Assembly: GCA_028583415.1 (NCBI GenBank)
Contig: CM053271.1
Location: 87,407,534-87,471,533 of the forward strand
Length of the DNA stretch: 64,000 nucleotides
Reading direction: 5' to 3'
DNA from: Protea cynaroides
Taxonomy: Eukaryota; Streptophyta; Magnoliopsida; Proteales; Proteaceae
The position numbers and the translations under genes are program-made. Of the stretch, positions 22,341 to 33,925 are shown piece by piece. Below the pieces are notes generated by a model. The model worked only from the letters and a program-made list of their open reading frames with translations. It did no database searches and was not told the origin of the DNA. How positions within the stretch are numbered: position 1 is the stretch's first letter; each line of letters begins with the position of its first letter.

Positions 22341-22475
22341 CTAATAAAAAACACATGAGTTGCACTCGCACGACAAATCATGAGCATCTTCTTCAGCTTC
22401 TACGTCCATCGCAGCAATGTATCCATACGTCGGTGCATTCATATATTCTTCAATAGTAAGACCTGCATTAAGAAC
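22341..22475 (-). CDS. LTR micro-ORF, putative terminal exon
   Basis: From the acceptor at 22475 down to the stop at 22341 it reads LTIEEYMNAPTYGYIAAMD, then EAEEDAHDLSCECNSCVFY. Same length and motif order as the frames in the Tekay LTRs despite strong divergence of flanking DNA. The frame is open upstream to an ATG at 22560. Confidence 0.42.
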   Translation of the reverse strand, partial: VLNAGLTIEEYMNAPTYGYIAAMDVEAEEDAHDLSCECNSCVFY

Positions 22476-24030
22476 TAAAAATATTCGACATCGAAAGGGT
22501 GAGCACATATCATGGCTCAGTGAGCAAACAAAATAATGCAACAAACATATGCATGCATTCAATTCATATCTTTGGTCCGGTTTTTAAGTTTGCAATGTGC
22601 TATAGAAAGGTTTGGTTGTCCTCGCACCTCTATACATGAGTGTGTGAATCTGTCCAATGGATCAAATACCATTGCCATCCCACATGCACCCACCATGGAA
22701 TAGAGATAGAGCTAAAGTGTCTGGATCAAACACTGCCAACACTTCCCCTGATGCCCTACCCATACCAATACGTAAGCCCTTATTGGTGATGGCTTGCAAA
22801 CTGGACTCGCAACTAACCAATCCTAATGCCAAACAGTGTATCCAAAGTCTCATCCCAGCATCCCTCAATATATCCATAGAGATAGAGCTAAGGCCCCCCG
22901 ACAGAGTCAGAGACCACACGGTCCGAGACCACCTCCCCTGATGCCCTACAACGTAATAGTTCTGCTATGGTAATGGCGATATGACGATGTTAGTGGAAAA
23001 GACTTGAGTTGAGATAGATCTAGAGTCTGGTGACGAGGTCAAAGACCACCATGCCACGTCCTCCCCCTGATGCTCCACTCGCATCCAACACACCAACCAC
23101 ACACATACATTCACATGCCTATTCCTAGCATCATCATCATCATCATCATGTTATAAATAAATAGAATTAAATATCCATGAACAATAATAGCAGAAATATT
23201 GGATGACATGTGAGATGCACATTACAAGCATACGAGTATAGAATCAATCATGGCATTAGACTCAATAAAGTAAATAGTTTATTATTATCCAATTAGTTTA
23301 GGTCTTATTCCTTCACCTTTGATCGATGGTTGTTCCTCTTTCAAGCTTTGTAAATCACTTTTGGACCACTTGGAAACCTAATAAATTTATGGATTCTAAG
23401 TTAGAGTTTATATTCATTAATTACAGTATTTAAATGTCCCATCTGGAATCAATCAGACCTTCAGAAGCTGAGTGGTCACAGGTGTGGCTGCACCTATGGT
23501 CTCAGTTTCTGCGACCATAGGGTGTGGGGTCGATACGTGTGGTCGCACACATGCGACCACACCCTCCCTAAAAACTTTCCGAGGGCGTGTGGTCGACACA
23601 TGTGCCTCGTGTGGTTGACCATAGCTGCGACTATACGAGTGTTTGGTCGACTTTCATTCTCAGTCTAATCCATTCATGATTTGATTCCTTGAACTATCAC
23701 TAAGGTCCTTCCTATGATTGATCTATGGCTTTAATTTCATATTTTTCACAATTATCTACTCTAACCTACTCTTCACAGATTTCCTTTGAGTTTTCGTCTA
23801 TGGGTCTCATGGTTGAGATCCTACTTTAAATCAATACTTCCTCCATGATCTATTCTAGGCATTCAACTAATGTAGGGGATGTTTTCATACCTTAAACTTG
23901 CGAAAGAATTAGAACTCTCTCTGAAATTCCTTCTCTTAGTCTTCCGCTTCAATTCTCCTTCTCTTCCTCCTTCTCTCTTTCTCTCTCTTTCAGTTTGAGT
24001 TCTAAAAGAATGAAAGAGGCTAAGGGACAT

Positions 24031-24043
24031 CCTATATATAGAG
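24031..24043 (-). promoter_or_regulatory. TATA box of the 22043-24395 LTR
   Basis: CCTCTATATATAG on the - strand, followed downstream by a purine-rich leader and a predicted splice donor, as in the other LTRs. Confidence 0.5.
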
Positions 24044-24395
24044 GAAAATCCTCCATATAGAGTCCTCCTTTGATTAGGAAAGAATCCCCCTTCAGATTAG
24101 GAAGGTTTGTTAATTTCATAGTCAATTATACCATCGTGTAGTCGCACGTGGGATCACAGGATCCGTCGACCACACGTCCCAAATTTGTGATCACATGTCC
24201 CAGACTCCAGTGGTCTCATTATTCTGAAGTGTGGTCGACCACACCTATTTAGGTATGCAATCACACATCCCAATTAGATGATTTATGGTTCGAATTACAT
24301 ACCTAGCCTTGTGGTTTCTTCACGCACTTGGTCAGCTTGGTCCGACCATGATAGGAAGACCTAATACAAGGGGTTAGTACGATACAGGTCTTACA

Positions 24396-24650
24396 CTAGT
24401 CGCGAACCATTACAATAAAAAGGTGAAAGAAAAAATGTTTCAAGTTGGAGAACTCGTTCTAAGAAAGCTTCAGCCTCGAAACCGATGAGACAAGGCAAAT
24501 TGGCCCCAAACTGGGATGGACCCTACAAGGTGGTCAAAACGACCAAAATAGGGGCATACCACCTAAAACGAATATATGGTGAAGTAATACCAAGGACGTG
24601 GTAGGCGTCGAACCAACAAAAATTTTATTCATTAATGTTGTAACTCAAGT
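24396..24650 (+). pseudogene. Tat integrase C-terminal (GPY-like) end
   Basis: Frames give KVKEKMFQVGELVLRKLQP followed by NWPQTGMDP after a frameshift. This is the C-terminal DNA-binding module of Tat integrases (normally V.D.VLR......G.L...W.GPY). It directly continues the integrase interrupted at 22042. It ends in a stop near 24602. Confidence 0.75.
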
Positions 24651-24817
24651 AAAAATCAATAAAGATGCTTGATTACAGGAAAAACTTATGTGCAATTAGT
24701 TGTGGACCTTGAATATAATGACTCTCTAAGATTCTGAGTCCAAACTCTATCGAGTGGTCGACTACTGTAGTGAAACCACTAGAGGAATTTTAATCTTTGA
24801 CTCCCTCGGCTACGTCG

Positions 24818-25260
24818 AAGGTACTAAAGCTCGGAGGGTCGATTCCATTGACAAGAACCTCAGTTGGAAGTATAATCTTCGACATCCTTGGTTGCACCGA
24901 AGGGCCTCAAAGCTCAAAGGGTGGATAATTATCCTAAGGGATTATCAAAACTTTAGCACCACTGACAACATCGAAGGTACTGAAGCTCAAAGAGTCGATT
25001 CCATTGACAAGAACCTCAATTGGAAGTATAATCTTCGACACCTTTGGCTGTGCCAAAGAGCTTTGAAGCTCGGAGGGTAGATAATTATTATAAGGGATTA
25101 TCACAACTTCAGCACCAAGGACAACGTCAAATGTATTAAAGCTCGGAGGGTTGATTCTATCAATAAGAACCTCAGTTGGAAGTTTAATCTTCGACACCAT
25201 CGGCTATGCTGAAGAGTCTCAAAGCTCGGAGGGTGGATAATTATCCTAAGAGGTATTATT
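24818..25260 (+). repeat. Tandem repeat, about 156-bp unit, three copies
   Basis: Units start near 24818, 24974 and 25129, each with AAGCTCRRAGRGTYGATTC, then TGACAAGAACCTC, then AGTWTAATCTTCGACA, then a GGGTGGATAATTAT stretch. It lies between the integrase end and the antisense ORF, in what is the 3' untranslated region of the Tat element, a place where Tat elements are known to hold variable tandem repeats. Confidence 0.8.
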
Positions 25261-25332
25261 GCATCAGTGAGACATACGTAACATTCATGAAATAAAGACC
25301 TCAAAAACTATATTTTCATTCATTCACAAAGT

Positions 25333-27960
25333 TTAGAAAAGAAAATTTACAAATACATATATGTTAAAAAAAAAACACCATGGTTCAGCATGGGGCATAT
25401 CTTGCCCCTCGAAAGTAGGAATATCTTCATTATTGCGGGACAGGGGAGTGGGAGCATCAGTAGGAAAAATAATTTGGCCCTCGGAGTCTAACCCCGCAGG
25501 TTCTGAATGAGTCTGTCCGGAAGGGGAGGGCAAAGCCAAAGGAGTGGATGCCCTTGGGGAACCAGTGACGCTGAGGAGTCTCTCAAAGGCACTTACCGGA
25601 GTCAGGTCAAAATTGGGGTAGCTAGCCCAGACAACATCTTGGGTCTCGATCAGCATAGGCACCACCAACTTGACAAGGGAGTAGGTCACTATCTTTTTAT
25701 ACACGGTCCCGGCCTTGAAGTCCTCTACAACCTTCAGTTGAATCTCCCTAGTCTGAGCCTCGAAAGATGATCTGAGCTCATCTTTTTCTCGATAGAGATC
25801 AGCCAGATCCGCTTCATGAGCAAACCACTCATCCTCATGAACTTTCTCTGCCGTAGCCACACTGTCTTTGGCATTCCGAAGCTCCTCCTCCAGGTGACCC
25901 CTCTTGTCCCTTAGCTCCTGATGTTGCCACTGATTGAGGTCCGCTTGCTCCTACGCTGCATCATGTTTCCTCTCCACCTCAGCCTTATCATCCTTAGCCT
26001 TGGCTTTGTCATCCTTAAGCTTCCCCACCTCCTCTTTAAGGTCCTTGACCTTACCCTTGGCCCTCATCATTTCCTCTTGACACTCTTTGGAAAGTGCATC
26101 AGAATCGTCATGGTGGTGTTCTACGTCAGTTATCTGTTGCCTAGCATTGGTAAGCTTGATGTCAAGATCCTTTACGATAGCTCGAGATTGGATTAAAAAA
26201 TGACCAGCCTACACCCAAGGAATGAATTATAAATAGAAAACAGATTGAAGAAAGGAGAAAATGGTAAAGCAGTACAAGAAGAATATCTCGGTCAGACGGC
26301 AAGCCTGCCATTCATAGACCTAGGCATACAACATCCCCGCATAATCCACAATGTCAACAAGGAGCCTCGTGGCTCCGATCAGCTCCTCTGCTACGCCAGG
26401 ACTACAGATGGTCGATTACCTTGTAGAGATGTTGATTTAAAGAACAAAGGGGGTGACATCCTCCTCAATGTTCTCATGAGGGCTGAACTCTCTGCCCTAA
26501 TCCTCGCTACTTACGTCGCTTGAATAGCGGATGACGTATCAGCAAAAGAAAAATATTTAAAATCTAGCAACATCGAAAAAAAGAGGATAAAGGTTAAGAC
26601 CATGCCACGAGTCTTCTTAGCGATCCTAGAAGAAGACTTTTTCTTCTTCTTCTTTTTCTTCTCAGACCTCTCACTATGATGACACTTTCATTTCTCCCTT
26701 TGCCTTAGCTCGGTTCCCTCTTCACCAGGAGCCTCAAGGACCTCTACATCATCGACCTTGATAAATGTATGCTCACTTGAGAGGCGGGGTTCACGAATGG
26801 CGACGGTGCCTGCCACCTTAGGAACCTCAACAAGAGCCTCTTTTTCTTGAAACTCGACATCAAAATCACTCTCCCAAACCTCGGTCAGCCTCGTGGATGG
26901 TGTCTCAGAAGCTCGCGCCTTAGAAACTCCCGTAGTCGATGGAGTCTCAACTGAGAGAACCTCGGTGAGGTCATCTAAATCAATATCCATTGTAAAAAAA
27001 CAAAAATAAGGTGTTAGTCCAAGAGCATAGATAGAATAAATTAGCTTAGTGAGGGGGCTCACCCAGCCCAGTGTTGTGGAGGAACTCAGGATTAGACAGT
27101 GGCACTACAGTCGGGGTAGGAATGGCGGAGATCATGTCCATGCACTCATTGAGCTCCTGATGGATCAAAGGTACCCTGTTGACCTAGGAAATAGTGATCT
27201 CAGCCCAATGATTGTGTGGCCAGGCATCGTTTGGATGGGTCCAGGAGGCAAAGAAAAAATTATGTTTCGAATAGTGGTGAGAAGTGATGATGTCTTTGGC
27301 TTGGGGGTAGACCATGTCGTTGCGATGCATGAAGTAGAACCATCCCAGCCCCGCTGTCTTCGAGGCCGAAATTAGTTGAAGGAATTTTTTAAAAAGGGCC
27401 ACCTCGATAGGCAGTCCACATAGTTTTGAGAGAGCGAGGAAACTTGTGATCTTGCATCACCCGTTGGGGTAATCTGTGCAGGATCCACTCCGTAGCTATC
27501 CAGCAACTCAAAATAAAACGATGGTGCTGGGAGAAGGAACCCAAACTGAAACATCTCCTTGTACACAACAATGGCGTCATTACAAGGTGTACACATTCTG
27601 TCCATAGACTCAGGCAATAGAAGGGAAATGTTCTCAAGGATTCTATAAAGTTCCCTAACCTCATTCAAATGGGACTAGGTGACTCTACTTTCGATCTTTC
27701 TGGCAGTAAAATCCGAGCCCCCTAGGGACCCTTGCTGATGGTCGGGGTGCGAGGTTGGCTGTCCTTATGTGAGTAGCCTGAATAGCTCTATCTCTTCTGA
27801 CCTCATTGGTCCACCCTATACCAATCTCATAGATGACTAAAGGGATTCTCGGGTCCCCTGGGGGAACAAAGGCAAAAGTGGAGACCTACCCACCTTGTCT
27901 AGCAACGTTTGAGTATGAAGCCTCGCCTTCAAGGTTAGATCCTAACTTATGACTGGGTTT
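25333..27960 (-). pseudogene. Antisense accessory ORF of the Tat element, 'putative gypsy-type transposon' protein
   Basis: On the - strand, N- to C-terminus: 27372-27668 (CNDAIVVYKEMFQFGFLLP, SYGVDPAQITPTGDAR) and 27184-27402 (AGLGWFYFMHRND) resemble the Transposase_28 / putative gypsy-type transposon domain (PF04195 by recall). Then an acidic Ser/Thr/Glu linker (26688-27062) and a Lys-rich run near 26625-26660 (EKKKKKKKK) that could be a nuclear localisation signal. Then a coiled coil (about 25700-26200) and a Pro/Ser-rich tail. Several frames are needed, so it is broken or spliced. Such antisense extra ORFs are known in the 3' part of Tat elements. Function unknown. Confidence 0.6.
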
Positions 27961-28098
27961 TCTAAGCCTAGGAATTACTTACTTGGAAGATGATGAAATC
28001 CGACGATGAAATGCGTAGAAGATGCGAAGCAGTAGAAGTGTTGAACCAGAATGAGCAAGCAAAGAAGCAAGAAGAAGTAGTTTGGAAGGGACAAGAGA

Positions 28099-28107
28099 CT
28101 TATATAG
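28099..28107 (-). promoter_or_regulatory. TATA box for the antisense ORF
   Basis: GCCTATATAAGTC on the - strand, about 140-430 bp upstream of the first antisense coding blocks (27668-27960). A TATATAAG consensus at this place suggests the antisense gene has its own promoter inside the retrotransposon. Inferred from sequence alone. Confidence 0.5.
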
Positions 28108-28109
28108 GC

Positions 28110-28449
28110 CTAAAATTTGAAAGAAATCCGTACGTAGGCCATAATGGCCTATAAATCAGGAAAAACGGCTATAACCTTCGCTTCAAGAAGGCTATATTAG
28201 ATGTGTCAACCCCTCAATAGTCCTAGCTCTGGCGTATTTATGGCGGAGCAATGAACTAAGCGTCCCCAAAGGAGATCGAAGAGAGTGGCGGGTCCCACCA
28301 AATCCTCTCAGAGATTTTTGAAAGTCCAGCGCAATCGACGACATCACAATTCCTTAAAAGCCACCTCATCACCTCGCACGTGTCGACTTAGACCAAGGTT
28401 TCTTGTTGCTCTTTCAGCCTTCACAAAGCCTATCAGAGTAAGGGGCTTC
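28110..28449. other. Tat 3' noncoding sequence
   Basis: No coding frame or repeat is seen. It lies between the antisense promoter and the probable 3' LTR. GTAAGGGGCTTC at 28439-28450 is a possible polypurine tract. Confidence 0.4.
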
Positions 28450-29226
28450 TGATATAGGAAATAACAACCCCCAATGGAGCGACGACATGTGTATGGCTTT
28501 TGATACATCTTGAAGTGTAAAATCAAACCGGCACCAAACCTCGAAGAATTGAAGATAGGAGCGTTTACCTGGGAGCCTCGGCCAATAGGCCAAATCCAAC
28601 CTTAGAGGGTCAGAGCCTCGGGGGAAGCCTTGAAGACCAGAGCCTTATAGGAGCAGAGCCTCACGGACAACCCAACTCGACTTACACCAGTTGAATATGA
28701 GCATGCAACAGAGGGCACCACCCAAGAAATCCTCCCTCAAAACAGAAAGATTCCCTACATGTTGACCATGGAGCAATGAATGGACGGACTCCAACCACAG
28801 AGTAATCCCTGAATGACCCAACATGGAGAGCTCCACCTAATTCCCATGTTAGTGGACGTGATTCACGCCCTTAGAGGGGACATCTCGCCTTATCAGGAGA
28901 GGTGTCAGACATTCCAAACTTGGACCATCTCTAGCCTATATATTCAAGGACAAACATAGGTAAAGACACACTGAATTTCAACCTCTAAACTTAGATAGAG
29001 AAAGCTACCAGAATCTCCTTTGATAAAAGGGATAGTCTTCTTTGTCTATCCCATATTGTTTGTCAATTGAGCTTACTTAGACATCAAAGTGGTCAGAGGG
29101 TACAACCACCCAACCATCAAGGTGGTGTCTCTACTTTTTGTTTAGGAAAATTGATCGTGCTAAGGGCCTACTCCGTTCGGTGCGACAAGAGATTCCAATC
29201 CACTGAATTTTAGATTAATTCTGACA
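28450..29226 (+). repeat. Probable 3' LTR of the Tat element
   Basis: Ends TTTTAGATTAATTCTGACA at 29226. It carries a TATA box (CCTATATATTCAAGG at 28935-28945) and, downstream, TTACTTAGACATC...AGAGGGTACAACC near 29076-29105, a version of the ACTTAGGCATCGGAGGG block common in Tat LTRs. The start is uncertain: I place it at TGATATAGG after a short purine run. The 5' partner is outside the window, so the ends could not be checked against it. Confidence 0.55.
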
Positions 29227-29765
29227 ATCCTAAAATATCTTGTGGAAAGTAAAATTGGTTGCAAACCCCAGTCTTTTCCTCTATTAACCATAAATCAAAT
29301 CCATTTATGCGACAAAGCAAGCATACCCGAAGTAATAAACACACACAAAGAGCGAAAAGCATCCAATGATTCCAATAAAACCTGCCATGTCTAGTTGGAG
29401 AACTAAGGAACGCAGGCAGAGGCGTCATGCTTTACTTGCAGCGAAGCAGAAGATAAGTAACGCTGGTGGAACCACAGGAACCACAAGAAAGAGGATGAGT
29501 TACGACGAAGCTGTTGCAGCGACAATGAGAGAGCATTCGGATATTGTCACATACACATTGAAGATGAAGCTGTTGCAACGACGATGAAGAGAAGGAGTAT
29601 TGATGAAGAAATGTTCGATTCCAAAATCTGGTGCTGCCTCAGCCGAGAAGCCAACAGAATGGACTCGTCGATACTCGTCAATCCACTTTCTGATTCATCT
29701 GGACAAGAACAGAACATCACTGGAAAAATGAGTGGAATTTTCGATCTCGGCTCTAGTAACAGGAT
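29227..29765. other. Unassigned DNA between Tat and the inverted-repeat element
   Basis: Contains two short + strand frames, 29366-29587 (Arg/Lys-rich, SWRTKERRQRRHALLA) and 29584-29769. I do not recognise them, and nothing shows they are expressed. Base composition here is less AT-rich than the neighbours. It may be the old target DNA, possibly a gene fragment. Confidence 0.35.
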
Positions 29766-30000
29766 ATAAACCTTTTAATTTTTTTTTAAATTAAAAGGGT
29801 AAAATATAGACGAGGGTAGTTTTGTTATTTAACGAATTTAAGACGGTGAGACATCATCGGTCAACGGCCATGGGGTCAGATTGATACATATTTTCAAAAC
29901 TAAGGGGTGTTAGGGATATTATCATAAACAAAGACGGGTGGGTGAGATAAAGCCATACTATCGGGGGTGTGGTAGATATTTTTCCTATTTTATTCCAGTG
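29766..30000. repeat. Left arm of a long inverted repeat
   Basis: In reverse complement it matches 33690-33925 over roughly 230 bp with substitutions and small indels. Shared words: TAACACCCC, ATGATAATATC/ACGATAATATC, GCCGTTGACCGATGA, and TTTTTAATTT at the outer end. With the solo LTR at 30389 removed, the arms would enclose only about 600 bp, so this looks like a roughly 1.1-kb non-autonomous DNA transposon or fold-back element. No clear flanking duplication was found. Confidence 0.6.
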
Positions 30001-30797
30001 TTAATCATTTAATAGATAGGATTGCCACGTGGCGATCATCCATGGTTTCTAAGAATATAAAAATATTTTTATATAATAATAGCCGATCGATGTCATGGGC
30101 TAGAACCGATTAAAAAATGCCTTTCAAGCTAGATTAGACTGATACTGGCCTATCTAGATTGAGATCAGATCGATTTTTGAAATGATCTATACTGTGTCTA
30201 ATACTTGGATTTAGAACTTTGGCTAGTACTATTGGTTGGTATCTTACTAATGAAGTGCATGCCCCCAATGGATCATAGGTTTGACTATTATGTTTTCATC
30301 TTGTTCTATAAGGCAGCCCTCCTCCTCTTCCTTGATCCTTTATAATTTCAGTAGTTGTAGTTGAAGTCCCATGCGTAGAGAGATAGGTTGTCACACCCCA
30401 AAACCTTGACATTTTAGTATGACCATGGTTTCCTCACTGTGCAAGTACTACCATACCAAGATCCATTCATAGTCCATAACATAACACAACTCTTCCGTTA
30501 ATCACAGCACAGATTATGAGAAATCAGAGCGTAAATCAAATAATAATAGAATTAATAACTAAGAACCATCAAACCAAGTCCATTTGTATTAAATAAATTT
30601 AATAAAGGTTTATCTGTCTTCAAACCAAAACATAACTAACATAATACCAAGTACTGAATAACTAAATAAAACTCACGGGTCAAACAATGCCCAAAATAAA
30701 AAAATAAACAAAACTGTATTTTGTTCTAAGTAAAAACTACTAATATAATCTTCTCTTTCAGATAAAAAAAGTCTTCTACTCTTCAGCACTACTGTCT

Positions 30798-30893
30798 TCA
30801 ACCATAAAAATAGTCATCACATTCACATGAAGAATCATGTGAATCATCTTCAAGTTCTTCACCTTCATTCATATCATTATCAACTAAATAATC
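30798..30893 (-). CDS. LTR micro-ORF, divergent copy
   Basis: From an acceptor at 30893 the - strand frame reads DYLVDNDMNEGEELEDD, then SHDSSCECDDYFYG and a stop at 30798. The acidic stretch, His-Asp, Ser-Cys-Glu-Cys and Tyr-rich end match the other LTR families, though the DNA hardly aligns elsewhere. The frame is open upstream to an ATG at 30984. Confidence 0.38.
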   Translation of the reverse strand, partial: DYLVDNDMNEGEELEDDSHDSSCECDDYFYG

Positions 30894-31701
30894 TACACAA
30901 GAATATGAAAAAATAGTGTACGTATAAAGGGGTAAGTAAAACCACACACTCAGTGAGAAACTAGCATACTTAAGCACACAATGCATGATAATTTATTAAG
31001 GTTCGAACAGTCTGTGAATAAGCATGCATAAGTCACATCACACCTAAATCTTGGTAATGAACATGCAAGCACGGGTGAGGCGAATGCAACACACTTGGCT
31101 CCTCACCTCATGTGATACATTATATAAAGAATAAAGAATACAACCCAAGTATACCAACCTGGCATTGTACCAGCATTCCCCCATCAGAGGCTTCCTCCTG
31201 ACATCTTATTCTACACCTTAACCACTTCATTGGGTGCTCACTGCCCAATCCCTGTCCAATCCCTAATGGTTAAGCACATAGAATATACTCATCCCCAGCT
31301 TTCACCTGAGACACTAGAGGCTGGTTCGCAACCCTGTCAGTTTTCCTGCTCTAGTTGCAAAAGGGGTGTACTCAAAGTTAGTCCACAATAAGCCTATGGC
31401 AATACCTAAACCTCTATTGGCAAGGGTTGCCTATTATAGGATGTTGAAACCTAAACCAAGAAATATTACTAATGTAGGTACACGTATCTTAGCTTAATGG
31501 ACCAAGATAAACTGTCCCATTCCAATTATCAGGATCTAGTAGGACACAAGCAAATGGCAAACAATCATGTTATCAAACATCCACATGTTATCAAACATTC
31601 CATAATCAACCAATCCAATATAGAGTTATAATATGCAAATGCATGAATAGATATCACAAGTATTGGATGGCATGTTATCACACAGTAATCTAAACAAGTA
31701 G

Positions 31702-31802
31702 AACCCCAAGGGGGATAGCTTGTTGGTAAAAGATCAACACCTCAAAAAAGAGGTCTTGAGCTCTACTCTCCTTGGGGCCACTACCTATGCCAAAAAAAAA
31801 AA
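31702..31802 (+). mobile_element. SINE, tRNA-derived, very short
   Basis: About 90 bp plus an A-tail, flanked by a perfect 14-bp duplication ATCTAAACAAGTAG (31688-31701 and 31803-31816). Box A-like TAGCTTGTTGGT at 31716-31727 and box B-like GGTCTTGAGCTC at 31752-31763 form an internal RNA polymerase III promoter. CCCCAAGGGG near the 5' end can pair with CCTTGGGG near 31770. The A-tail and long TSD show insertion by LINE machinery. It sits inside the 30389 solo LTR and so is younger than it. Confidence 0.85.
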
Positions 31803-33486
31803 ATCTAAACAAGTAGCAAAAGCATACTTACAGGAACAAGAAAATAAAACATGTACTAATCTCTCACCTAAATCTGGTGAACTAAGCTTTACTTTGTTGC
31901 AGACAGAGCCCTTTTTCTTGTTTTCTTACGTTGCTTACCTATTACAATTAAGGTATAAACATTACTTATGATTATTTATCCTCGCTTCCATTAGGTCTAG
32001 GGTATCCTCGTTAGTCTTAGAAACATGGCCTAGGGTCACTTGGCTAAGTCTTGCTGTAATGAGGTAGTCGATGGAGGTGGTCGATCAGCTATGGTGGTTG
32101 ATCATCTCTGTTTTGTCAATCGCATAGGTAATTTTAGTCTAGATGAGTTCCAGAGGCTTGTATCTCTGTAGGGTCACTTCTACATATGTTTATGATGGGT
32201 TTAGGTCATTGGTTAAGATATAATCCTATTCCCATAAGTTACATGCATGTATGGTTCATGACATTGAATGTCATCTTTGCAACCACACGCACCTATCTAC
32301 TTGGGAGCACATTCTACTCAATTTAATCCTTCTAACATGTTTATTATATCATTCTTGAGGTATGGGATGATTAACATAGTCCAAATAGTCATTTGGATAA
32401 AAAAAATACCAAAAATACAATTCACTATAGCCATGCGGTCGATCATAACAGAGGCGGTCGATCAACTCACTTCAGTCGACCACTTTGGTCGACCGCCTCA
32501 TACCAGAAAGCTCAAACTGATTCAATTTCAGACCTTTCTCCCAAGCAAGGGGTCCAAGGATTCTCTAGAGTATTTTTAAGTATTAGAACAATATTAATGG
32601 ACATATTCTAATCAAGATTGAATGTTTTAAATCATCCTAAAGACCTATACTGAATACTTACATCAGTTTATTGTACATTAGAATTCTTGATCAATTTTAC
32701 CTAATATTCATTGATGGTCATCTGGAATCTCATTCTAATATGATCAAAGGTTGGGTTTACCTCATAAGATCATTAAGGGTTCAATCTAGATCAAATAATA
32801 ATAGTTTTTGGGCTTACCTTAATGCTTATGCATAAGCTGTTGTAGAGAGAAGCTTGAGAGATGACCTTCAATGGTTATTCTTCATTTTCTTCTTCCTTCA
32901 ACTTACTCTAATTCACTCTTTATCTCTCTCTCAAAACATGTCAGAGGTTCTAATGTTATCAATTAGGATTCATAGAGAGTGTTTATTAAGGAGTCTATGC
33001 AAGAGTTAGAGTTGCACTTCAATTCTTCTCTTGAGAATCCTAGTCTTAGTATGAGTGTAATGGAGGAGGCTTGTAGGTTGTCAATTGGCACTCCAATACA
33101 TGCAAAAGTAGGTCTCACATGTTTTGGGATGATCATGGGTGGTTAAGAACCAATTGGAACCAAGCCCAACTAAATTAGACTCGGATTGGCCCAATTCTGG
33201 GTTCATGCGGTCGATCGAACAGGGGTGGTCGATCAACTCAATTTGATCGACCACCTTGGTCGATTGCCTACTCTGAATTGACTCAGAATGGCCAGGTCTT
33301 GATTGGTTCGATTGATTCTCCCCAAACGGAGTTTCTATACTACGAAGTAAAGGGTTTTAACTCTTACTTGAAGTTCCATGCACTCCATAGATGATATGGA
33401 TGCTAGGCTTATGTTTGTCGGAGAACCTATTACATGAGAAAAAATTCAAATTAACCTGTATTTTTGGGTATGGGTTTCACATAGGT

Positions 33487-33689
33487 ACAAGATTTAAAAA
33501 AAAAAAAAAAAAAGAAGAAAATAAAACCCTATTGACATTAAAGGGTTGCTTGCATTTTTGTATGTCAATAAAATTTACTCATACCATCCTTGGACTTGAG
33601 TCCAAATACAACTGCTATTTTAAAGTTCACAATAATTACATGTATTATCCCTAATTTCCAAACCTTATTATACACATTCCCACTCCATT
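33487..33689. other. Inner part of the inverted-repeat element, right of the solo LTR
   Basis: Holds an A-rich run at 33495-33514 and AT-rich DNA without a convincing coding frame. Together with 30001-30388 it would be the loop of the inverted-repeat element. Confidence 0.4.
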
Positions 33690-33925
33690 AGAAAAGGAAA
33701 AATTTCAGCCATACCCATGTAGTATAGTTTAATATCATGCGTCCACCTTTTTTCACGATAATATCACTAACACCCCCCATTTTTGAAACTTTGTTCAATC
33801 AGATCCCCTCCGTTAGGTCATAGCCGTTGACCGATGACATGTCACCATTCAAAATTCATTAATGACAATACTAGCCCCATCAATATGTTAACTTACCATT
33901 TTACCTTTTTAATTTTAAATTCCTT
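33690..33925. repeat. Right arm of the long inverted repeat
   Basis: Partner of 29766-30000 in opposite orientation. It reads AGGAAAAATTTCAGCC..., then GCCGTTGACCGATGACATG, and ends TTTACCTTTTTAATTTTAAA. The arms differ at a fair share of positions, so the element is not recent. Confidence 0.6.

Larger units (their letters stand above)
22043..24395 (-). mobile_element. Solo LTR in the Tat integrase gene
   Basis: 2353 bp from TGTCACACCCCAATTTTG to CAGGTCTTACA. Flanks CAAGT (22038-22042) and CTAGT (24396-24400) form a TSD with one mismatch, and Tat coding continues on both sides. Contents on the - strand: TATA at 24031-24043, donor TTTAAG|GTATGA near 23900, a fully open 61-nt candidate exon near 23325-23385 between TTATTAG and GGTGAAGG, acceptor ATTTTTAG at 22475, micro-ORF 22341-22475. 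GTCGACCACAC word clusters at 23470-23650 and 24130-24260, a CAT microsatellite at 23130-23150. A third LTR subfamily. Confidence 0.88.
30389..33481 (-). mobile_element. Solo LTR with perfect 5-bp target duplication
   Basis: 3093 bp from TGTCACACCCCAAAACC to GGGTTTCACA, so TG...CA on the - strand. TAGGT lies at 30384-30388 and again at 33482-33486. No internal region remains. On the - strand there are donor-like AAG|GTAAGC near 32817 and AGG|GTAAGC-like sites near 31937, an acceptor at 30893 (TTCTTGTGTAG) and a micro-ORF with the Ser-Cys-Glu-Cys motif. GGTCGATC word clusters are at 32040-32110, 32430-32505 and 33205-33270. It hosts a SINE at 31702. A second, partial member of this family begins at 62800. 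Confidence 0.88.

Noticed and set aside
23130..23150. CAT microsatellite as a functional site
   Set aside because: A simple trinucleotide run within a solo LTR; a similar ATG run occurs near 1645. Nothing suggests a role.
29366..29769. Possible host gene exon
   Set aside because: Two short overlapping-end frames with no recognised domain, no clear splice sites and no neighbouring exons. Left as unassigned DNA.
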